Shown one piece after another: positions 46,557-50,591 of a stretch of 50,591 bases of DNA. Numbering within the stretch: the stretch's first letter is position 1; each line of letters starts with the position of its first letter. The notes beneath the pieces were generated by a model. The model ran no database searches. It was not told the DNA's origin and saw only the letters and a list, made by a program, of their open reading frames with translations. The DNA is from a virus, in IMG/VR virus record IMGVR_UViG_3300025892_000032, positions 1-50,591 of that record, one strand, 5' to 3'. Both the position numbers and the translations under genes were made by a program.

Positions 46557-47882
46557 TTATCTGAAGATATGTAATCCCTTTTTGTTTTCAATATCATCAG
46601 GGATTTTAACGTTTGGACTATTCTTTAGATTTACGACCTGAAGGTTATTCAATTTTGAAATTTCTTCAGGTAGATTTTGTAGATTTGGATTATTAGGTAG
46701 TGAAAGGAATACTAGATTATTAAGGTCTCCAATCTCTTTTGGTAATTTACTTATAATACCTTCCAAATGAAGTGCGTTTAGATTCTTAAATCTACTAATT
46801 GATTTCGGAAGTTCTACCGAAATTTCATCATTATCTCCCCTATATCTAGAATTTGACTTAACAAAATCAAGTCTTTCCAAATTATCAGGTAAGTTATCGA
46901 AAAACTCATCAAACCCGTAAAGAGTGATAAACTTAGACGCTGAATCTTTTGGGTATTCAACCGAAACTGAAGTCCCTTCGGAACCAGTTAATCCTTTCAT
47001 AAATTCAGGTTTGAAGACCTCTTTAAGTTCAGGATTTTTGGTTAAGAAAGGTACTAATTCAATCTGACGGTCATCAGGGTCCATATATTGATTACTTGGG
47101 AAATGGAACTGATATCTTAACGCTGGAAGTCCTGATACTTCACCAGTCGTTCTATCGTCGTTTCTAAATGATTTTGCCTCATTAGGAATAACTACATATA
47201 AAGGACCATCTTTAATATAATTATTGAACCATCTTAAACCAGGTGCAGATGTACACCATCCCGTTTCACCTTTACCTGGCCTCAACATATTACCACCGTA
47301 AAAACATGCTGCGTCACGTCCTAACTCTCCTTGGTCTTCAATTTTTACAACTGTCCACTCACTCCCCTTATGAATAATTTCACCACCAGGGTGCTCATAC
47401 GTTTTAGCTGCGGTCTTTTTTTCATCTTTACTCGCCTTAGTTTTTTCCAAACTAAAATCAGTGGTGATATCCATAAGACTATTTATAGTGTGCTTGTTGA
47501 TGTCTCTTTTTTCTTGTTCAATTTGACTTTTAAATCTATCAAACTTCTGAAGGTCTTCAGTTGTTTTAAACAAATCCTCAAAGAAAAGCCTTTGCAGTTC
47601 ACTCATCTCTTCTTTGAATTGTGGAGTTCCGTAATCGGATTCAGGTTCTAACTTAAGAAACTGTTTAATTAACCATGGACTATATGTTCCCGCCTTCTTA
47701 ATCTTATCCCCATCTCTACGAGTGGTAGGGTCTGCCAAGATAATTGTATCCAATTCTTCCGGCTTAATTCTAGCGGGTTTTACTTTATCGCCCTTTTTCT
47801 TAGGTTGAGCGTATGTCTTTTTCAGGATTTCATAACGACCCTGTTCAATAATGAGTCCTTTTAGTAGTCCGCTAAATTTCAT
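46557..47882 (-). CDS. Tagged protein with 'CFYG...WCTS' domain and leucine-rich repeats
   Basis: 441 residues from ATG 47882 (MKFSGLLKGLIIEQG). The upstream ATG at 47897 abuts the TATTTAT motif, whereas 47882 gives the usual 15-nt spacing. The N terminus has a class II-like tag with I-I-E. A basic linker (25-60) and helical region follow, then the domain 'GRDAACFYGGNM...GETGWCTSAP...GPLYVVIP' (about 190-250), shared with the 33958 protein, and four to five leucine-rich repeats at the C terminus (about 335-441: 'LKNLNALHLEGIISKLPKEIG'-like units). LRRs suggest binding to a protein. Function unknown. Confidence 0.75.
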   Translation of the reverse strand: MKFSGLLKGLIIEQGRYEILKKTYAQPKKKGDKVKPARIKPEELDTIILADPTTRRDGDKIKKAGTYSPWLIKQFLKLEPESDYGTPQFKEEMSELQRLFFEDLFKTTEDLQKFDRFKSQIEQEKRDINKHTINSLMDITTDFSLEKTKASKDEKKTAAKTYEHPGGEIIHKGSEWTVVKIEDQGELGRDAACFYGGNMLRPGKGETGWCTSAPGLRWFNNYIKDGPLYVVIPNEAKSFRNDDRTTGEVSGLPALRYQFHFPSNQYMDPDDRQIELVPFLTKNPELKEVFKPEFMKGLTGSEGTSVSVEYPKDSASKFITLYGFDEFFDNLPDNLERLDFVKSNSRYRGDNDEISVELPKSISRFKNLNALHLEGIISKLPKEIGDLNNLVFLSLPNNPNLQNLPEEISKLNNLQVVNLKNSPNVKIPDDIENKKGLHIFR

Positions 47883-47897
47883 CTCTTTCTTTTTCAT

Positions 47898-47904
47898 ATA
47901 AATA
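47898..47904 (-). promoter_or_regulatory. Phage promoter-like motif (TATTTAT), 15-nt spacing
   Basis: Coding-strand ACATATTTATATG, 15 nt before ATG 47882. Confidence 0.4.
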
Positions 47905-47922
47905 TGTTATAACTGTAAAAGA

Positions 47923-48768
47923 TTACAGATTGTAGTTCAAAATAAGTAACTCAGTTCCTTTGTTTTGTGTCTTACCTTTACTTGCTGATGCCGCTTTTAC
48001 AAATTCTTTCTGTTCCCAAATATAGTCATTTTTTGGAAACCACCCACTTAAAAGTTCAAAATCATAGTACGATAACGAAAACTTTCCTTTGATATTGTTT
48101 AGAGTTTTTGCCAACCTTTCGTGGTCATTCCTATCAAAGTCGTGATTAGAATAGTAGTTCTCTGTTTTCCAGTACGGTGGGTCTAAGTAAAAGTATGTCT
48201 TATCTCCATCGTACTTGTTAATGAGTTCCTCGAAGTCCATATTTTCAACCACATTAATTTTGTCGAACTTAGTTAACCACTTGTCGTTCTTCAACTTATC
48301 TCTAAACGTAAGGTACTTTGATTTGTACTTTCCCTTCAAATCGATATAGTTTGATGTCTCAGGTTTACTACCACTAAATACCTGTGTGATAATGTATGCG
48401 TACTGAGCAGCAACATCATAATCAGGGTAGTTTATTTCAAAGTCGTCTGCGAATATCTCAGATTGAAATTCTTTGAATAAGTCTTTGTATTCTGTAGGTG
48501 TATTCTCCACCCCTCGTTGTTGACAGGGAATAGACTCAATAGATTTAAGAAGTTCTGACGGGTTCTGTACACACATAAAGAGATTGTAATTCAACGGATT
48601 GAAATCGTTGTATACAATATTCTTAAGGTTTGGGTACTCATCCAAATCCATGTTATAGTAACACCAAAACATACCTCCGAATGGTTCGACATATGTTTCC
48701 ATGTCTTTTGGGTAATATGGTACAATCCATTTACCTATTTTACTTTTTCCTCCGATGTAACTAAGCAT
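47923..48768 (-). CDS. Dam-like (D12 class) N6-adenine DNA methyltransferase
   Basis: 281 residues from ATG 48768 (MLSYIGGKSKIGKW). An upstream ATG at 48807 lies within the promoter. 'YIGGKSKIGKWI' and EPFGG (28-32) bind SAM; DPPYW (196-200) is the catalytic motif; 'FSLSYYD' follows as in D12 enzymes. It methylates adenine N6 in a short site (not readable here). No restriction partner is nearby. Second solitary DNA methyltransferase in the window. A perfect host-type promoter suggests early expression, with a leader of only ~10 nt. Confidence 0.88.
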   Translation of the reverse strand: MLSYIGGKSKIGKWIVPYYPKDMETYVEPFGGMFWCYYNMDLDEYPNLKNIVYNDFNPLNYNLFMCVQNPSELLKSIESIPCQQRGVENTPTEYKDLFKEFQSEIFADDFEINYPDYDVAAQYAYIITQVFSGSKPETSNYIDLKGKYKSKYLTFRDKLKNDKWLTKFDKINVVENMDFEELINKYDGDKTYFYLDPPYWKTENYYSNHDFDRNDHERLAKTLNNIKGKFSLSYYDFELLSGWFPKNDYIWEQKEFVKAASASKGKTQNKGTELLILNYNL

Positions 48769-48784
48769 ACTTTTCGATTTACCA

Positions 48785-48815
48785 CAAATATAGTAAAGAA
48801 AATTCAAAAAGCAAA
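48785..48815 (-). promoter_or_regulatory. Host-type promoter TTTG-N19-TATATTTG
   Basis: Exact boxes at 48785-48792 and 48812-48815 on the complement, driving the Dam-like methyltransferase. Confidence 0.8.
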
Positions 48816-48917
48816 TTAATCTTGATTTTTTAATTTTTCAATCAATACAGATATAACGGATATAGTTATTATTGAGATTGAAAGGATTAAAAAAGTATGT
48901 CGAATATTGCGAAACCT

Positions 48918-49853
48918 TTATACATAATGTATTAATAATACTATAGCTACTGAAACAAGTAGACCAACTAATAACTTTAAGAAATCTTTAGCTACTATAG
49001 GAAATACTTGTTTTAAATTACCTTTCTTAGTTAGGTATGTGTTTAAAGCAAGTTCTCTACCACACAACAATCCAACAAATACCCATGTAGTTGACATAGG
49101 GACGTTATTTAATTGTTTAAAATACAATAGTAGGAAAGCATACACTAAGTCAATTAAAGTCGCTGAGCGAACGTATTTTGTATTTTGTTTGTCAAGAACT
49201 ATCTGCTGTATCTTACCACCTTGTTGATAAAATATCCACCCCAATCCTATAGTAAAAAAGGTTATAACACCTGACAGTTCAACAACTGAAAGTTGTCTTG
49301 GTAAGAACACTGCGATGTTTGCGATATCGTGTGAAAGCCACGTAAACCACAAAAAACTTGTGGTTAACCATTGTCCTATTCTCCAATATTTTTTATTACT
49401 TTCTTTTATGTCGTTATCTTCGTTGAATACTCCTGATATTAAGAACCATAATCCGTACGCCGCCACAGCTGCCAGACCATATCCTACAATACTTTTCATT
49501 AACATCTTCTCTAATACAAATGTTGACGCAAAAGCCGATAATACCAAAAATGATGTAGACACAGGAATACCTTTTCTTGTTAGGGCAACTAAAGCAAGAG
49601 GTGCAAGTGCGTGATACCACTGTACTTCTTGGAAGGGTATCTTATCTAATCTACCAAAGGATATGTCACCGTCATATACATTCCATCCATATATTAATGT
49701 GAAAGCCATTACGGATGAAGCGGCTAACCATAATACATACCATTTAAATTTTTCTTTATTTGATGCAATCCATGTGCCGAGCGTTTGTACACTATCATTG
49801 GCAATTACTGAGTAACCCGCCAATGTAAATCCTATTAATGAAAGTAATGTCAT
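48918..49853 (-). CDS. PiT/PHO4-family inorganic phosphate permease
   Basis: 311 residues, about nine to ten membrane helices. The two half-site signatures of the family are visible: 'GYSVIANDSVQTLGTW' (13-28, cf. G-A-N-D-x-x-N) and 'NVPMSTTWVFVGLLCGRE' near 250 (cf. G-x-P-V-S-T-T-H), with an inner 'GIPVSTSFLVL'. It would import phosphate with a cation. Length fits the short bacterial form lacking a big central loop. It starts 4 nt after a small envelope-protein gene, forming a two-gene unit. Phages often carry phosphate genes (e.g. pstS in cyanophages); a permease suggests phosphate limitation during infection. Confidence 0.88.
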   Translation of the reverse strand: MTLLSLIGFTLAGYSVIANDSVQTLGTWIASNKEKFKWYVLWLAASSVMAFTLIYGWNVYDGDISFGRLDKIPFQEVQWYHALAPLALVALTRKGIPVSTSFLVLSAFASTFVLEKMLMKSIVGYGLAAVAAYGLWFLISGVFNEDNDIKESNKKYWRIGQWLTTSFLWFTWLSHDIANIAVFLPRQLSVVELSGVITFFTIGLGWIFYQQGGKIQQIVLDKQNTKYVRSATLIDLVYAFLLLYFKQLNNVPMSTTWVFVGLLCGRELALNTYLTKKGNLKQVFPIVAKDFLKLLVGLLVSVAIVLLIHYV

Positions 49854-49857
49854 ATTT

Positions 49858-50304
49858 TTAAATTTTTATAGAAAATCTGAATCTTATGGTTTTAGAATTA
49901 TCCCATCCAATCCTGTAAGTAAATTTATTATTTTTATATGGTATGTCAACAGCCACCGCTAAATTATATAATTTATCATACCAAAATTCTTGTTGTACCC
50001 AAAGTTTGAACTTTTCAAATTTATAAATTAATCTAGGTTCAAACGTTGGTTGGTTATTTTCAATCTTATAATGTAGTGGTACACTAAATATTATCGGTGA
50101 TTCCGTAAAATTAAAGTTGTGTCTGTATGTGACTCTATTCTCATCCAACTTTGTTTTGTGTCTGAGTTCAAGTCCTCCCTTTTCAGTAATTTTGTGACTA
50201 AATGTTATGTAGGATTTTCCGTTGGTTCTCATCTCATAACCTATTTTTTGGGATAGGAGACTACAACTGAATAATAACATTAAAAATGTTAGTGTTAGTT
50301 TCAT
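49858..50304 (-). CDS. Exported beta-rich envelope protein paired with the phosphate permease
   Basis: 148 residues. Signal peptide 1-18 (ending SLLSQ), then eight or so short amphipathic strands with alternating charged and aromatic residues and a terminal 'IRFRFSIKI', typical of a small outer-membrane barrel. It immediately precedes the PiT gene (4-nt gap), so it may act as a phosphate-permeable or stabilising outer-membrane partner; that is inferred from position. Confidence 0.65.
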   Translation of the reverse strand: MKLTLTFLMLLFSCSLLSQKIGYEMRTNGKSYITFSHKITEKGGLELRHKTKLDENRVTYRHNFNFTESPIIFSVPLHYKIENNQPTFEPRLIYKFEKFKLWVQQEFWYDKLYNLAVAVDIPYKNNKFTYRIGWDNSKTIRFRFSIKI

Positions 50305-50397
50305 AATAATAAATTTCTAATCATATATAGAAATAGATTATTCAAAATTTCACATTATCTAATATGTTAGCCTTGTGTTAACAATTAAGAAACAATA

Positions 50398-50568
50398 TTA
50401 CTTATAACAATTCTTATAAGGTTTACACGAAGCTTTCTGTGAGAACCCCATATCTTTACAAAGCGTTTTTTCACAATAAGATTTACTCATCTTACGAGTT
50501 CCCTTATCATTACTTTGTTCTTTCTCCTCTAAGTAGGATTTAATAACACGTTTAATAATACTATTCAT
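50398..50568 (-). CDS. Small Cys-rich tagged phage protein, 56 aa (KMSKSYCEK)
   Basis: ATG 50568 to TAA 50398. N terminus MNSIIKRVIKSYLEEKEQ is a class II tag; then KGTRKMSKSYCEKTLC, 'DMGFSQKASC' and a terminal YKNCYK. Four Cys may form a small metal-binding knuckle. I recall nearly the same Cys module following class II tags in many marine T4-like phages. A TATTTAT motif lies 6 nt upstream. Confidence 0.75.
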   Translation of the reverse strand: MNSIIKRVIKSYLEEKEQSNDKGTRKMSKSYCEKTLCKDMGFSQKASCKPYKNCYK

Positions 50569-50574
50569 CAAAAT

Positions 50575-50581
50575 ATAAATA
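50575..50581 (-). promoter_or_regulatory. Phage promoter-like motif (TATTTAT), 6-nt spacing
   Basis: Coding-strand ATATTTATATTT, 6 nt before ATG 50568. Confidence 0.35.
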
Positions 50582-50591
50582 TAATGGAAGA

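Noticed and set aside
48815-48915. Minus-strand frame encoding a membrane-like helix (TFLILSISIITISVIS)
   Set aside because: No ATG, GTG or TTG start before the upstream stop; could be a sequencing error or pseudogene, but unsupported as it stands.
1-50591. CRISPR array, insertion sequence, integrase or toxin-antitoxin system
   Set aside because: No regularly spaced repeats, no transposase or recombinase motifs and no paired small genes with toxin features were seen.

Overview
The window looks like part of a large lytic phage genome infecting a marine Bacteroidota (flavobacterial) host. It is AT-rich and densely packed, with about 89 genes, most on the minus strand and many overlapping by 1-20 nt. 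Several signs point to a phage: thyA, a dihydrofolate reductase, a PurA/PurZ-type synthetase, a MazG-like protein, DUF3310, two solitary DNA methyltransferases, a spanin-like overlapping pair, and many tiny proteins that I recognise from memory as typical of marine T4-like myoviruses. No capsid, tail, terminase or polymerase gene lies in the window, so the T4-like assignment is inference. The Bacteroidota host is suggested by promoters of the form TTTG-N19-21-TAnnTTTG, a group II glutamine synthetase, a SusC/TonB-type receptor and type IX secretion (T9SS)-like sorting tails.

Layout. 0-8 kb (minus): spanin-like pair, small membrane proteins, a cytidylyltransferase-like enzyme, DoxX-like and DUF5675 proteins, a MazG-like protein, and a first group of proteins sharing an N-terminal tag. 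8-13 kb (mostly plus): tandem paralogues, a GIY-YIG-like protein, a lipoprotein made of a T9SS type-B-like domain, and a G-rich intergenic region. 13-25 kb: small genes, then DHFR, HAD phosphatase, PurA/PurZ-like, DUF6915, thymidylate synthase and a dTDP-glucose dehydratase. 25.1-26.0 kb: no gene, but a long, relatively GC-rich, highly structured RNA candidate with its own promoter and terminator. 26-35.6 kb: DUF192, DHH phosphoesterase, fasciclin protein, PEP carboxykinase, DNA methyltransferase and conserved phage genes. 35.7-44.3 kb: thioredoxin/glutaredoxin/glutamine synthetase operon, then a surface module (secreted protein, two lipoproteins, TonB-dependent receptor). 44.3-50.6 kb: PcfJ-like protein, a second 'WCT' domain protein, a Dam-like methyltransferase, a PiT phosphate permease with a partner envelope protein, and a small Cys-rich protein.

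How the parts may work together (inference). The phage seems to bring its own supply of nucleotide precursors: carbon through PEPCK, nitrogen through glutamine synthetase, phosphate through PiT, reductant through thioredoxin, then DHFR, TS and PurA-like enzymes. It also carries an unusual set of proteins for the host cell envelope.

About thirteen otherwise unrelated proteins begin with one of two short N-terminal tags, most of which end in (L/I/V)xE. This resembles the capsid-targeting peptides of T4 internal head proteins. In one pair the tag, its leader and its promoter motif are duplicated as an 86-bp block (84 of 86 identical) in front of unrelated proteins. A second promoter-like motif (coding strand TATTTAT) precedes 21 genes, including most tagged ones. 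The tag system and the long RNA are the strongest candidates for something undescribed.
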